In this document: positions 1-13,184 of the stretch, piece by piece | How positions within the stretch are numbered: the stretch's first letter is position 1 | Layout of the letters: every line of letters begins with the position of its first letter | Origin: Agarilytica rhodophyticola | Lineage (GTDB): Bacteria > Pseudomonadota > Gammaproteobacteria > Pseudomonadales > Cellvibrionaceae | Assembly (NCBI RefSeq): GCF_002157225.2 | Contig: NZ_CP020038.1 | Span: forward strand, 1,201,001-1,265,000 | DNA length: 64,000 nt | Direction of reading: 5' to 3' | Notes under the pieces: model-generated | What the model was told of the DNA's origin: nothing | Database searches by the model: none | Seen by the model: the letters and a program-made list of their open reading frames with translations, nothing else | Program-made: the position numbers and the translations under genes

Positions 1-1076
1 AAAATTTTATCGTTCTTATTAATAGTATTTCAGTCTTGGTCATAATTATTGGTGTAACAGTGTCATGGCGAATGGCGATCATTGTGCGACGTCCTATTGG
101 TGGTGAACCTAGGGAAATAGCAGAAATTACCAGCCGAATTTCTGAGGGCGATTTAAGTAAGCAATTAACCGTTAATGAGAAGGATACGGGAATTTACCGC
201 TCAGTATGTGACATGTCATCGAAGCTTCGATCGTTAATTAGTTCGATTATTGATACCAGTGATAAGCTTATTCATTCTGCCAATGAAAGCTCAAATATCA
301 TTTCTTCAAATGTTGAAACGGTAGAAAATCAGAAAAGTATGACCGAAAGTGTTGTTGTCGCGGTGGAGCAAATGTCCCAAAGTATACTGGAAGTCGTAAA
401 TTTAGCCTCTAACTCGGAAGATAAATCCAGAGTAGGAATGGACGAGACAACAAAAGGTCGAGAAACAGTTAAAGTTGCAGTTAAATCAATTAATGAACTA
501 TCAGAAAATCTAAACAGTTCAATGAATGTCATTAAAAACTTAGAAAAACAGAGTTCTGAAATTGATTCCGTTATCGAAGTTATTCAAGGCATTTCAGAAC
601 AGACTAATTTACTTGCCTTAAACGCAGCTATTGAAGCGGCACGCGCTGGTGAGCAAGGCAGAGGATTTGCCGTCGTCGCTGATGAAGTGAGAACTTTGGC
701 CCAACGTACTCAGGAATCGACCACTGAAATACAAGAAATCATTCAGAATTTACAAAATGGTACTAGTCAAACGGTAACCGTAATGGAACAGAGTGTCTCC
801 AAAGCCAGAGACACAGTGGAATTTTCTAACAAAACCGATCAGGCTTTATCGACGATATACGATATGATCAATGACATATCTCAAATGAATACTCAAGTAG
901 CTACTGCCGTTGCTGAACAGTCCAATGTTGTTAAAGAAGTCACTGCTAATATGGCAAATATTAATGACACATTCGATGATACGCTAAGTAAAGCTCAATC
1001 TGCCCAAGCCATGAGTAGCGATGTTCGACAAATGGCTGCAACACTGAATGAGCTGGCTGATGGATTTAAAGTATAA
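1..1076 (+). CDS. Methyl-accepting chemotaxis protein, 3' part (5' end outside window)
   Basis: The frame is open to the left edge, so the periplasmic ligand-binding half is missing. What remains is the end of a transmembrane helix rich in I, V and L, a HAMP linker (roughly bases 90-260) and the cytoplasmic signalling helical bundle. The conserved hairpin tip lies near bases 594-700, with the typical [20 protein letters not shown] core followed by [12 protein letters not shown]. Proteins of this family pass a ligand signal through CheW to the CheA kinase and are methylated on Glu/Gln of the helical bundle. The ligand cannot be told from this part. No CheB/CheR-docking pentapeptide is seen; the protein ends in DGFKV. 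It runs convergently into the next gene with a gap of only 22 bases. Confidence 0.93.
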   Translation, partial: NFIVLINSISVLVIIIGVTVSWRMAIIVRRPIGGEPREIAEITSRISEGDLSKQLTVNEKDTGIYRSVCDMSSKLRSLISSIIDTSDKLIHSANESSNIISSNVETVENQKSMTESVVVAVEQMSQSILEVVNLASNSEDKSRVGMDETTKGRETVKVAVKSINELSENLNSSMNVIKNLEKQSSEIDSVIEVIQGISEQTNLLALNAAIEAARAGEQGRGFAVVADEVRTLAQRTQESTTEIQEIIQNLQNGTSQTVTVMEQSVSKARDTVEFSNKTDQALSTIYDMINDISQMNTQVATAVAEQSNVVKEVTANMANINDTFDDTLSKAQSAQAMSSDVRQMAATLNELADGFKV

Positions 1077-1098
1077 TTAAGTTTAATCAGGACGGCCT

Positions 1099-2751
1099 TT
1101 AATCTAATTTCTGCTTTAACCCTGCCTGTTGGGCAAAGTGGTTTAGGGCGGCATTGAGTTTTTCGCCATGGGAACCGTGTGGCGTATCGAGTTTAGCTAG
1201 ACGAACAACTAGCGATAGTTTTTCCTGGGATAAATGTTCTATGCCCTTGCCGTTCTCTGTGAAACCTCCAGCATGTTTTGCTAAAAGCCCCAATGCCTGA
1301 TCCTTATATAGACCCGCCTGCTCGCCAAATTCCATCAGTATATCTCTTACTTCGCGCCCATTAGGCATATCTGTCGTCTTTTGCCTTGCTTCTGATAAAA
1401 CGTTACTTAGACTGGCATTTTTACCGTATGAGCGCTGCGCTTTGTCGGTACCTTGCGACAACAGATTTTGAGCATCCAGAGCATTTTTAGAATCGGCTAT
1501 GTCATTTTGTAGCTGATTCATTATGGCTTTCATATTGCTCTTTGAATTATAAGGATTTACTTCCTTGAGAATAGTATCAATTCTGGCCTTGGCATTATTT
1601 CCTACATCAGCATTTATTTGCCCCAGTGAAACACGCACATCTATGCGGTCTTTGGCGAGTTTCATTACATTTTCAAGTTTGGATTTGTGCAGATTATTAA
1701 GCCCTTGCTTGCCAACACTTTCATCGCCTAAGGAGACTGCATCAAACCCTGTATTAATTGCTTCTTTTATAGCATTTGCTTCCTGGCCATTGGATATCAG
1801 GCCATTCATTTGTGCTAAAGCAGCGCCGTAATCTTTTTGCCTAAAAGTATCGAGTGCTTTTTTCGCGAGGGGGTTTAGCGTTGGTGTTTTGGCTACATTG
1901 TTAAGTTCATCATTAATATTATACTGTTGTTGACGGCGAACGGTGCGCTGTGAAAACTGTAAATTTCCCGAAGGCCTTGGTTGATAAGCCGGCCGATATA
2001 CCCCCGCCTGCATAGGCTGATATGTGGAGTGTTGAGCTGCTGATTGCTTAGGCCGAACGGTTTGCCCTGAGAAATTTAAGGTAGGTCGAGACGGATGGCT
2101 AGGCTGATACACGCCCACCTGTGCTGATGTGCGCGAAGCCTGCTGCGGTGATGATTGTGGCCCTGAGGTTTGCGATGCTAGCTTATTCGCTATCTTTGTT
2201 AAGCGATGCTTTAAGCCGTCAGAAACTTTTCCATCACTAGCATAATATTGCATCATTTTTTTATGTTGGGTGAGCAAATCATCTCTATTAGATGCTCTGT
2301 TTGCCCCAAATAACTGGCCTAGGTTGCTTATTACCCAGCTTTTCTCCCGAGCGGTAAGATTAGGGTCTCTGTTGACTAAATTGCGCTCTGCATGAATAAA
2401 ACTCCTTAATTCTGCTTGCTGCTTTATAAGCTTTTGTCCCTGTAGCACATTGTTAAACTGTGCACGCCCAGATTGTGCACCTTGCAGCCCGATATTTGCT
2501 TGACGATTTCCTTGATGCGCTTGAGGTTGAGGGGAGTGTATTCTTGCGGGAGTGGGCCTAGAAGCGGCAGAATATTGTGATCCTGTCGTCCTTGGGTTTG
2601 CCGCTGGATAAAGAGAGGCTCTAGTCGAATTGAATTGTTGCGCTGCCGTCACTGCACCAGCAAAAGCTAGGCGTGTTTGTTTGGCATTGGCAAAATTACG
2701 TACCTGTCCTGCAAATTGACGATGTATGTTGGCATCGTATCGTCTAACCAT
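1099..2751 (-). CDS. Gln/Ser-rich protein of unknown function (about 550 aa)
   Basis: I do not recognise this protein. The start is placed at the ATG at 2751, which has a clear GAGGA Shine-Dalgarno five bases upstream and gives the N-terminus MVRRYDANIH; a TTG 15 bases further up is less likely. The first ~85 residues and residues ~190-270 are low-complexity, rich in Gln, Ser, Pro and Arg, with repeated motifs of the form Y-x-P-A/S near QAGVYRPAYQPRP and VGVYQPSHPSRP. The remaining sequence looks alpha-helical and has no signal peptide or membrane segment. The Pro/Gln linkers between helical blocks recall scaffold or secreted-effector architecture, but this is only a resemblance. It stands alone, convergent with the chemotaxis receptor gene. 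Confidence 0.75.
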   Translation of the reverse strand: MVRRYDANIHRQFAGQVRNFANAKQTRLAFAGAVTAAQQFNSTRASLYPAANPRTTGSQYSAASRPTPARIHSPQPQAHQGNRQANIGLQGAQSGRAQFNNVLQGQKLIKQQAELRSFIHAERNLVNRDPNLTAREKSWVISNLGQLFGANRASNRDDLLTQHKKMMQYYASDGKVSDGLKHRLTKIANKLASQTSGPQSSPQQASRTSAQVGVYQPSHPSRPTLNFSGQTVRPKQSAAQHSTYQPMQAGVYRPAYQPRPSGNLQFSQRTVRRQQQYNINDELNNVAKTPTLNPLAKKALDTFRQKDYGAALAQMNGLISNGQEANAIKEAINTGFDAVSLGDESVGKQGLNNLHKSKLENVMKLAKDRIDVRVSLGQINADVGNNAKARIDTILKEVNPYNSKSNMKAIMNQLQNDIADSKNALDAQNLLSQGTDKAQRSYGKNASLSNVLSEARQKTTDMPNGREVRDILMEFGEQAGLYKDQALGLLAKHAGGFTENGKGIEHLSQEKLSLVVRLAKLDTPHGSHGEKLNAALNHFAQQAGLKQKLD

Positions 2752-2780
2752 CTTTATCCTCAGCAATTTATTTGTGGCTA

Positions 2781-2804
2781 CTAGAGCCTGTTAACAGGCC
2801 CTAG
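2781..2804. repeat. 24-bp near-perfect palindrome, fullest copy of a dispersed motif
   Basis: The two arms CTAGAGCCTGTT and AACAGGCCCTAG are complementary at 11 of 12 positions. Shorter, related copies occur between genes at 9681-9698, 11025-11037, 28283-28295, 34772-34785 and 35620-35641. It lies 30-53 bases upstream of the Gln-rich gene. Its function is unknown. Confidence 0.6.
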
Positions 2805-2947
2805 GTCTTTCTCTAACCTAGCGTTTTTCACAATATAAGTGAGTATGATGGAGATAAAGTTCGAAGCCTCTCAAGGCATAATTTACGCCACTTCCTTGTG
2901 ATTACGTCATAGTGCAGCCTTTCATTAGGGCACTCATTTAATTAATG

Positions 2948-4630
2948 TTAATGTTCACCCAAAAGTACAATTGTGCTGGATGTATTAACTAAAGCCTCTC
3001 CGTTTAACACTCTTGTGTAGGTATTAGAGTAATAATCTTTAAGCTTGGTACCGTCTTTAAATATGCCTTTTACGTTAATGGTCTGCTGCGTTTTGCCTTT
3101 TTCTAAGTCGATAGCAACAACGACGCGATCGTTTAGTTTTTTATGGCTAAGTGTGCGAGAAAATACATAGGGTTGATCACTTAGTTTTTTGTGAATGCCC
3201 GCTCCCACAGCGGGATGAGCTTTGCGAAACTGTCCTAACTTACTCCAATGTGACCAAACCTCTTTAACCTGGTAGCCATTTTTCTTAGCGTTGTTATTTA
3301 ATTCATCCCAATTCATATAGCTACGCAAATTTGCATCACCATTTGCACCTGGATAGATTAAATCCCGCGCACTTTCATCTCCGTAATATATCTGGCTAGC
3401 TCCAGGACTTAACAGCAACTTGATTGCCGACTCAAAAGGCTGCGAGCGACTTGGGTCGAGAGGATGAGCATCATCATGACTGCTGATGTAATTCACCACA
3501 GAGTATTTATCTAGTGCTCCGCCGTGAAGAATATTACTGTAACGGCTAAATATGGTGTCGTAGTCTTGCTCAGCGGCACTCCTTAAGGAAAAATTAATCA
3601 GACTATCGAATCCATTTTGGTAGAAATTAACTTGTTCTGTGGCTGACATATTAAATTGTTGGCCAGATTCAATCGTATAGTGATATACCTCACCCATCAT
3701 ATAAAATGGATCATCATTCATTTTTTTTTCGGGATGATTGCGCTTCCAAGTCTCAAACTCTTGCTGCGCAAGTTTGTTTAGCTCCGCCCATATAGACGCT
3801 TCGGTATGTTTGGCTGTATCAATGCGAAAACCATCTACTCCCAATTCCCTTACCCAGTCTAAGTGCCATTTCATAAGGTAATAGCGAGGTGCACGCGGTA
3901 GCTGTGTGTTAGCAAAAAAAGTGTCTAATTCCTGCATTTCTGCTTCATAGCGCCCTTCTTCTTTCCATTTTTTCTCTAAACTTGAGGGCAAGGCTACATC
4001 ATCGTCGCTCTCGGTTTTGATATCGGGTAAGTTTTCAACCAGAGTGCATTCAACCGTCGTCTTTATCGACGCAAATTCACATTTCGGGTCGGTTCGTACC
4101 CATTCCTTAGGCCATACAGGATCTGCTGATGTGACTGGGCCGGTATGATTAATCACCACATCGAGTAAAACTCTGATACCGTTTTTATGAGCCGTGTCGA
4201 CGAATTCCTGCATGTCTTTCATAGTGCCAATATTAGGATCAACCTGTGTCCAGTCTGCCGCCCAATAACCATGGTACGCATAGGTTTTGCCTGTACCCTC
4301 GTCAGTAGCACCGCTTATTTGTTCGACATGTGGCGTCAGCCATATAGCATTAACTCCTAAGTCAGTAAAATACCCCTCTTTAATTTTCTGAGTAATGCCT
4401 TTGATATCGCCGCCTTCATAACCGCGTAAAACTGCACTTTCAGTTTTGGCTACGGGATGGTCATTACTAGCATCACCATTGTTAAACCTATCGGTTAAGA
4501 GAAAATAAATAGTGGCGTTTTCCCATAGGAAAGGCTGTGAGTCTTTTTCTTGCGGCGTTACAGTAATAGGGGCCTTACTACTGCATGCAATGCATAAAAG
4601 TGCAGACAGGGCATAGATCCATAATTTCAT
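2948..4630 (-). CDS. Alpha-amylase family glycosidase (GH13), predicted lipoprotein
   Basis: This is a 560-residue GH13 enzyme that should hydrolyse alpha-1,4-glucan or maltodextrin at the cell envelope. A short signal peptide ends in LLCIAC at Cys16, a plausible lipidation site although position -3 is Cys rather than Leu. The family motifs are present in order: LDVVINH (region I, ~156-162), GFRIDTAKH with the nucleophile Asp271, MMGEVYHY with the acid/base Glu314, and ISSHDD with the transition-state Asp386/387. Length and motif spacing suit MalS-like or extracellular bacterial alpha-amylases. It is divergent from pyrG with a 380-base gap and has no sugar transporter or regulator beside it. 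Substrate specificity is not visible. Confidence 0.92.
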   Translation of the reverse strand: MKLWIYALSALLCIACSSKAPITVTPQEKDSQPFLWENATIYFLLTDRFNNGDASNDHPVAKTESAVLRGYEGGDIKGITQKIKEGYFTDLGVNAIWLTPHVEQISGATDEGTGKTYAYHGYWAADWTQVDPNIGTMKDMQEFVDTAHKNGIRVLLDVVINHTGPVTSADPVWPKEWVRTDPKCEFASIKTTVECTLVENLPDIKTESDDDVALPSSLEKKWKEEGRYEAEMQELDTFFANTQLPRAPRYYLMKWHLDWVRELGVDGFRIDTAKHTEASIWAELNKLAQQEFETWKRNHPEKKMNDDPFYMMGEVYHYTIESGQQFNMSATEQVNFYQNGFDSLINFSLRSAAEQDYDTIFSRYSNILHGGALDKYSVVNYISSHDDAHPLDPSRSQPFESAIKLLLSPGASQIYYGDESARDLIYPGANGDANLRSYMNWDELNNNAKKNGYQVKEVWSHWSKLGQFRKAHPAVGAGIHKKLSDQPYVFSRTLSHKKLNDRVVVAIDLEKGKTQQTINVKGIFKDGTKLKDYYSNTYTRVLNGEALVNTSSTIVLLGEH

Positions 4631-7503
<2,873 letters not shown>

Positions 7504-7522
7504 ATTAGGCCACAAGCCTAAT
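7504..7522 (+). terminator. Hairpin directly after the kdsA stop codon
   Basis: ATTAGGC and GCCTAAT pair over seven bases with a CACAA loop. The following sequence is A-rich rather than a T-tract, so this is a weak terminator or an mRNA 3'-end stabiliser. Confidence 0.4.
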
Positions 7523-7614
7523 AAATAAATACCAAGGAAAAGGAATAAGACTATATCGACTATCCGTCAATTCAGTCTTCTACAAACATAAGCAAGTGCA
7601 GAAAACACGACACT

Positions 7615-7657
7615 AAAATAGTGAGGGACACTATTTTTTAAGTAGGTAAAAGAACAG
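7615..7657 (+). repeat. Direct repeat copy 1 with internal hairpin (AGGGA loop)
   Basis: This 43-base unit recurs at 7802-7846 with one extra T and one extra A. Its first half is a hairpin, AAAATAGTG-AGGGA-CACTATTTT, with a T-run behind it. The second half reads TAAGTAGGTAAAAGAACAG. Confidence 0.85.
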
Positions 7658-7801
7658 CAAGCACAGGAAGTGCGCCATTGACCGAAGGTCAATGCGAGCC
7701 CTCTAAAATCAAGGATTTCCGCGCAGTAGCCACATGGATGTGGTGTATTAGGGCAATGCAGGAGCAATTGCCGATCTGCCAGATTTTGGAGGGCGACCAA
7801 A

Positions 7802-7846
7802 AAAATAGTGAGGGACACTATTTTTTTAAGTAGGTAAAAAGAACAG
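7802..7846 (+). repeat. Direct repeat copy 2 with internal hairpin (AGGGA loop)
   Basis: This copy nearly matches 7615-7657, differing by two single-base insertions in homopolymer runs. It ends 36 bases before eno, so its hairpin also lies in the eno leader. Confidence 0.85.
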
Positions 7847-7870
7847 ATTTCCAATTCATTAAGACAATAG

Positions 7871-9169
<1,299 letters not shown>

Positions 9170-9204
9170 AATTTGCTAAAATGTGCGAAACGTAACACAT
9201 ATAT

Positions 9205-9232
9205 AAAGGGCCAGCATTGCTGGCCTTTTTCT
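9205..9232 (+). terminator. Rho-independent terminator of eno
   Basis: GGCCAGC-ATT-GCTGGCC forms a perfect seven-base stem, followed by TTTTTCTTT. It lies 36 bases after the eno stop codon. Confidence 0.9.
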
Positions 9233-9287
9233 TTATTGGGATTTATGTGTTACTTTTAAGAATAGGATTAACTAAATTTTCTCATTT

Positions 9288-9566
9288 ATGAAGTTTTTGC
9301 TTGTTACGCTAACGCTGATCGTACTAGGACTACAATATCGTTTTTGGGTAGGCGATGGCAGTCTTGCGCATGTAGTACGATTGAATGATGACATTGAACG
9401 TCAACAAGCTGAAAACGATCGCCTGAAGGAGCGCAATCGTTTACTAGCGGCGGAAGTGGAAGCTTTAAAAAGCGGCACTGAAGGCATAGAAGAGCGCGCA
9501 CGTCACCAAATGGGTATGATTAGAGAGGGCGAAACCTTTTTTCTAATCGTTAACGAAAGCCCCTGA
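9288..9566 (+). CDS. ftsB: Cell division protein FtsB
   Basis: FtsB is a small bitopic membrane protein of the FtsQLB complex that activates septal peptidoglycan synthesis. The 92-residue product has one N-terminal transmembrane helix (~2-18), then a leucine-zipper-like coiled coil (~30-65), then the conserved family end with GIEERARHQMGMIREGETFF. The size and the position right after eno are both typical. The ribosome binding site is weak. In most relatives ispD follows at once; here it is 4.5 kb away, behind three inserted TPR genes. Confidence 0.95.
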   Translation: MKFLLVTLTLIVLGLQYRFWVGDGSLAHVVRLNDDIERQQAENDRLKERNRLLAAEVEALKSGTEGIEERARHQMGMIREGETFFLIVNESP

Positions 9567-9680
9567 CAGCAATATTTCCCCGACACTACACATCTCGATA
9601 CTCGCACTTTATTTGTCACTTTTAACGTAGCTCAGCCATGAAGAACATTGCTTCTTAGGAGCAATAGAAGCCATTCACAG

Positions 9681-9698
9681 TAGGGTCAACAGGCCCTA
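9681..9698. repeat. Shortened copy of the dispersed palindrome
   Basis: TAGGGTCAACAGGCCCTA keeps the right arm of the 2781-2804 palindrome intact and a shortened left arm. It lies in the ftsB-TPR intergenic region, just after a small ATTGCT/AGCAAT hairpin (9647-9665). Confidence 0.45.
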
Positions 9699-9833
9699 GA
9701 TACCTGATCGTTAACAACTGACAATTAACACGTCTTAATGAACTATTGCCTCGCTATCTATCACTTACAACCATAAGTTTTAAACACTTAAGAACGTCTT
9801 AATTTAACCATAACACTTATATTATTGAAGGCT

Positions 9834-11027
9834 ATGCTCAACTACATAAAGAATAATCCAACCATTACCTCGGCGCTTGATACTTTGGGGCGAATAGCTT
9901 CTGAGGTAAAAAACACATTAAAAGATCTTATAAAGTCTGTCAGAGCTGCAGCGCCTATGCTCATTTCAGCTGGCACACAGTCTTTACTGTCTGCGGCCGG
10001 TTCAGCGCCTACCCAAAATAACATTGACAGTTTGGTGAATAGTGCCGCTAATCATGAAAAGAGTGGCAACCATAGTATGGCGTTTAATGCATACTCCGAT
10101 GCTTTATCTTCGCATCAATCATTAAATGGTAAAGGGTCGGCACCACCAGAATTACTGAATGCTGTTGTAACATCCGCTACAGGGTCAATTGCTACGGCTT
10201 TAGAAAATGGCGATGGCGTATCCGCTGCAGGCACCTTGGAAAAGGCAGTCAATCTACTTGACGCTGAAATTAATCAGCCAGCGACAGAATCTGCTACATC
10301 GGCACAACAAGTAAAGGCCAATTTACGCGATAAAGTTGGCACTAAGTTAGCGGATTTAGGTTTTATATTATACCAACAAGGGGACTACCAAAATGCTAGG
10401 GAATACTACCAACAAGCTCTTAATATTCATACCAGCTTTGGAGACAACAATATAGGGAGTAATGATACTGATATCGCTACTATCAGCCAGTTTTTAGGTA
10501 CGGCATCCCTTGAGTTAGGAGACTATGATGCTGCGCAAAAGCCTCTTGAAAACTCCTACAATATGGCATTGGAAAAATTTGGTGAAAATCATGAAACCAC
10601 TGTGACTCGCCGTAACAAACTCGCACGCTTAAATTTAGAGCAAGGCAAATTTAAAGAAGCGGAGGGGTTGATTAGAACGAATCTTGAATGGGAACGAAAA
10701 ACCTATGGTGAGGATCATATTGACACAACCACCTCTCTTGGCAACTTAGTCATCGCGCTCCGAGGACAGGGCAATTTAAGTGAGGCGATGCAGCATGCCC
10801 AAAAAGCGTATGATATTCAATTAGGACACCACGGAGAGGATCATCTTGCTACTGCAGACAGTGCTATGGCTCTGGGTGCTGTCCACTTTTCGCAAGAGAA
10901 TTACGCCGCTGCCAAACACCTTGTTGATCAAGCGGTTGCTACCTATGAGGAGCATCTCGGTGGAGAGCATCCAGCGGTGCAACATATGAAGTCAAATCAG
11001 GCTAAATTGAATGAAAAACTAGCTTAG
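9834..11027 (+). CDS. TPR protein, kinesin-light-chain type repeats (paralog 1 of 3)
   Basis: The start at ATG 9834 is chosen because the N-terminus MLNYIKNN then lines up with MLNNIREN of the next paralog; a TTG nine bases upstream is the alternative. The ~60-residue N-terminal segment is helical and amphipathic, with no signal peptide. From about residue 180 there are five or so 42-residue TPRs of the kinesin-light-chain type, with recurring GDYxxAxxxYxxAL and GExHxxT motifs (for example GENHETT, GEDHIDT, GEDHLAT, GGEHPAV). Such repeats bind proteins or peptides, and the partner is unknown. The gene belongs to a tandem family of three inserted between ftsB and ispD. Function is not assigned. 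Confidence 0.85.
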   Translation: MLNYIKNNPTITSALDTLGRIASEVKNTLKDLIKSVRAAAPMLISAGTQSLLSAAGSAPTQNNIDSLVNSAANHEKSGNHSMAFNAYSDALSSHQSLNGKGSAPPELLNAVVTSATGSIATALENGDGVSAAGTLEKAVNLLDAEINQPATESATSAQQVKANLRDKVGTKLADLGFILYQQGDYQNAREYYQQALNIHTSFGDNNIGSNDTDIATISQFLGTASLELGDYDAAQKPLENSYNMALEKFGENHETTVTRRNKLARLNLEQGKFKEAEGLIRTNLEWERKTYGEDHIDTTTSLGNLVIALRGQGNLSEAMQHAQKAYDIQLGHHGEDHLATADSAMALGAVHFSQENYAAAKHLVDQAVATYEEHLGGEHPAVQHMKSNQAKLNEKLA

Positions 11028-11570
11028 GGTCTGTTAAGGTTCGAGTGATTGTGTATACAGTTACTCGTTTTATTTTTGGGCAGTGATTCTTTCCAATAGA
11101 TATCATTGCCTTAATAAAATACCAACAGAGTATCTCGCTCCTAGCTGCTTTTTTGCATATTAATAACATAAAAATTAATTCTACGTTTATCTTATTGCCT
11201 CACTGTTTCAGGGCTGAATTAACTTGTGAAAGGTATCGAAAGTTAATTTTTCAGCAAGTAGCTTTAAATAAAAGTAACTCATTTTTTATTTTAAGTTAAA
11301 GCAGTCAGAGCGACAAAGTTTTATGTGTTGACCACAACGTTGACGGATTCTAGACATCTCTTAAGCGGCGTGTCTTGTATTAGCCGTGGCGATGAACTTT
11401 TTAACGGGGTTTATAACAGACAGATATAAATGCATCAGTCTAATAGGTAGTGGTAACTAAATATTTTAGTTATGGTGAGCCATGGGAGAATTTAACCTCG
11501 CATTAACGCTTAGCCATCGCCAGAAAAAATTAGTTATCTGTTTTCTGCAATCAAATATATGGCGTGACAC
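11028..11570. other. Intergenic region between TPR paralogs 1 and 2
   Basis: I see no gene here. A half copy of the dispersed palindrome (TAGGGTCTGTTAA, 11025-11037) overlaps the stop codon of the first TPR gene. A short AT-rich inverted repeat, AACTAAA-TAT-TTTAGTT, lies near 11455-11471. The length suggests that each TPR gene has its own promoter. Confidence 0.5.
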
Positions 11571-13106
11571 ATGCTCAATAATATAAGAGAAAATTTGATC
11601 CGGCCTATAGTAAATACCTCAAAAAAGGTAGCTCCGGAGGTGAAGAGAAACCTTAAAGGTATTATTGATTCTGTCAACGAGGGCGCGCCAAATCTTATAG
11701 ACGCAGGTGTATCTTTTTTCTTGTCGAGAGAGAACGAATTACGCCCTGAAACTGCATCATATCCCACACTTGTGTCGCCAGTAGTGCATAATCCTGTACT
11801 TGTGGCCTATCCAATTTCTGCTACAGGTAACTCCAAGCCTGAGGCTGCTAGGGCATCTTTTATTAATTTAGCTGCCACCGTTAAGCGAGCCAATACAGAT
11901 ATGAATCGGGCACGTGAGTTTGAGAAAAAAGGAGAATATTGCAAGTCATTTAGAGCCTATTGTAAAGGTGTTAATGCGTTAATTGAAGCTATTACAAGTC
12001 ACCAGAAGACCAATGGCAAGGGTTTAGTTACGCCACAACTGTTACAAGCTTTAGAGCGCTCTGTCGAAAGTGTTGTGAGTAGTTCTGTGAAACTGAGAGA
12101 AACAACAGGACTTGAGATTCTTGCAGACGTAGGCAAGCTCCTTGAAAATGAGTATCAAGCTGATAGAGAGTTTGCGCCGGTAGCAAAACAGACTAAAGTA
12201 AGATTGTTTAGCTATGCAGGAACTATGTTATTAAATGAGAGACAATATAACATTGCCAAACAACTACTTTCCAAATCGTTCCAAGCTAGCAAACAAAATA
12301 AAGATTTAAATCATGCGACTATAGCCACTAATCTGGGGCTTGCCTGTTTTCAACTACAAGAATATGAAAATGCTAAAATTGCTTATCGCGACGCGTTAGC
12401 CGCTCACATAGCCTCAGGTAGCGATAGCGAAGACATAAGTTCTGCTCAGCAACTTTTGGGCATTGCATATACTGAATTAGAGCAATACGGTAAGGCGAAA
12501 AAATGCCTCGAATATTCTTATGATATGGCAGTTGACCAATTTGGCAAAATCCACAATACAACCTTGGCATGCCTCGATAAATTAATCTGTCTTAACATAA
12601 GAGAAAAAGATTTCAGTAAGGCAGAAAAACGTTCAGAGGAGTACTTAGATGGTGTGCAGACACTATATGGAAACGATCATATCAAGACCGCTCAAGCGAT
12701 ATTAACCTATGGCAAAGTAAAATTTGAGCTAGGTAAAAACATAGATGCGCTAGCACTGGCTGAACAGGCTTTGGCAATTAATACCAAGGAAGGACAAGAT
12801 TGGCATACAGCTGATTGTCGCCATACTATCGCATCTATTTATCGTGCGGATGGAAAGCATGACGAAGCTTACCTGCTTTTTACAGAATCTTTTAATACGT
12901 TAATGTTTGTTAATGACAAAGCTCGGGCCGCTGAAGTGTTAGACAGTGCTGTAAATATGCTCGAAAGTTTGGGGAGGATGGATGCGGCAAAAAAACTTTG
13001 TTCTAACGTATTGGAAATTCGTGAACAAGTGCTAGGAAAAGACCACTCTGATACTAAAAAGACTCGTGAAGAACTGCATGTGTTGCAGGAATTAACTAAT
13101 AATTAA
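11571..13106 (+). CDS. TPR protein (paralog 2 of 3, 511 aa)
   Basis: This is the longest of the three paralogs. Its N-terminus (MLNNIREN, then a VAPEVKRNLKGIIDSV segment) matches the first copy (IASEVKNTLKDLIKSV), and both continue with an AP-x-LI-x-AG motif. A variable linker (~60-105) leads to a helical region and then about seven TPR-like units from residue ~215 on, including the kinesin-light-chain motifs GKIHNTT, GNDHIKT and GKDHSDT. There is no signal peptide or membrane helix. Its job is unknown; TPR arrays of this kind usually hold protein partners. It is separated by 543 bases from the first copy and 78 bases from the third. Confidence 0.85.
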   Translation: MLNNIRENLIRPIVNTSKKVAPEVKRNLKGIIDSVNEGAPNLIDAGVSFFLSRENELRPETASYPTLVSPVVHNPVLVAYPISATGNSKPEAARASFINLAATVKRANTDMNRAREFEKKGEYCKSFRAYCKGVNALIEAITSHQKTNGKGLVTPQLLQALERSVESVVSSSVKLRETTGLEILADVGKLLENEYQADREFAPVAKQTKVRLFSYAGTMLLNERQYNIAKQLLSKSFQASKQNKDLNHATIATNLGLACFQLQEYENAKIAYRDALAAHIASGSDSEDISSAQQLLGIAYTELEQYGKAKKCLEYSYDMAVDQFGKIHNTTLACLDKLICLNIREKDFSKAEKRSEEYLDGVQTLYGNDHIKTAQAILTYGKVKFELGKNIDALALAEQALAINTKEGQDWHTADCRHTIASIYRADGKHDEAYLLFTESFNTLMFVNDKARAAEVLDSAVNMLESLGRMDAAKKLCSNVLEIREQVLGKDHSDTKKTREELHVLQELTNN

Positions 13107-13184
13107 GTCGTAGCGTGTTTTATAAGGCGTTACTTATTAAATATACTTAAATTATGTTATTTAAACTAACAAGAACTTTAAACT

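Larger units (their letters stand above)
7615..7846 (+). ncRNA. Multi-hairpin GGA-loop element: candidate CsrA/RsmA-binding RNA or REP-like miniature element
   Basis: Between the two direct repeats lie further hairpins: GCAC-AGGAA-GTGC (~7660-7672), ATTGACC-GAA-GGTCAAT (~7677-7693), CCACATGGATGTGG (~7730-7743) and GGCAAT-GCAGGAGCA-ATTGCC (~7752-7772). With the two AGGGA repeat hairpins, five of the six loops contain GGA, and ACATGGATGT is close to the SELEX consensus for CsrA/RsmA. That is the layout of RNAs such as CsrB or RsmZ that titrate this regulator. However, strings of short hairpins bounded by direct repeats are also typical of REP-like repetitive elements mobilised by REP-associated transposases. 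Sequence alone does not decide between them. No clear promoter was found, and the last hairpin plus T-run (7802-7829) could terminate a transcript. Confidence 0.4.
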
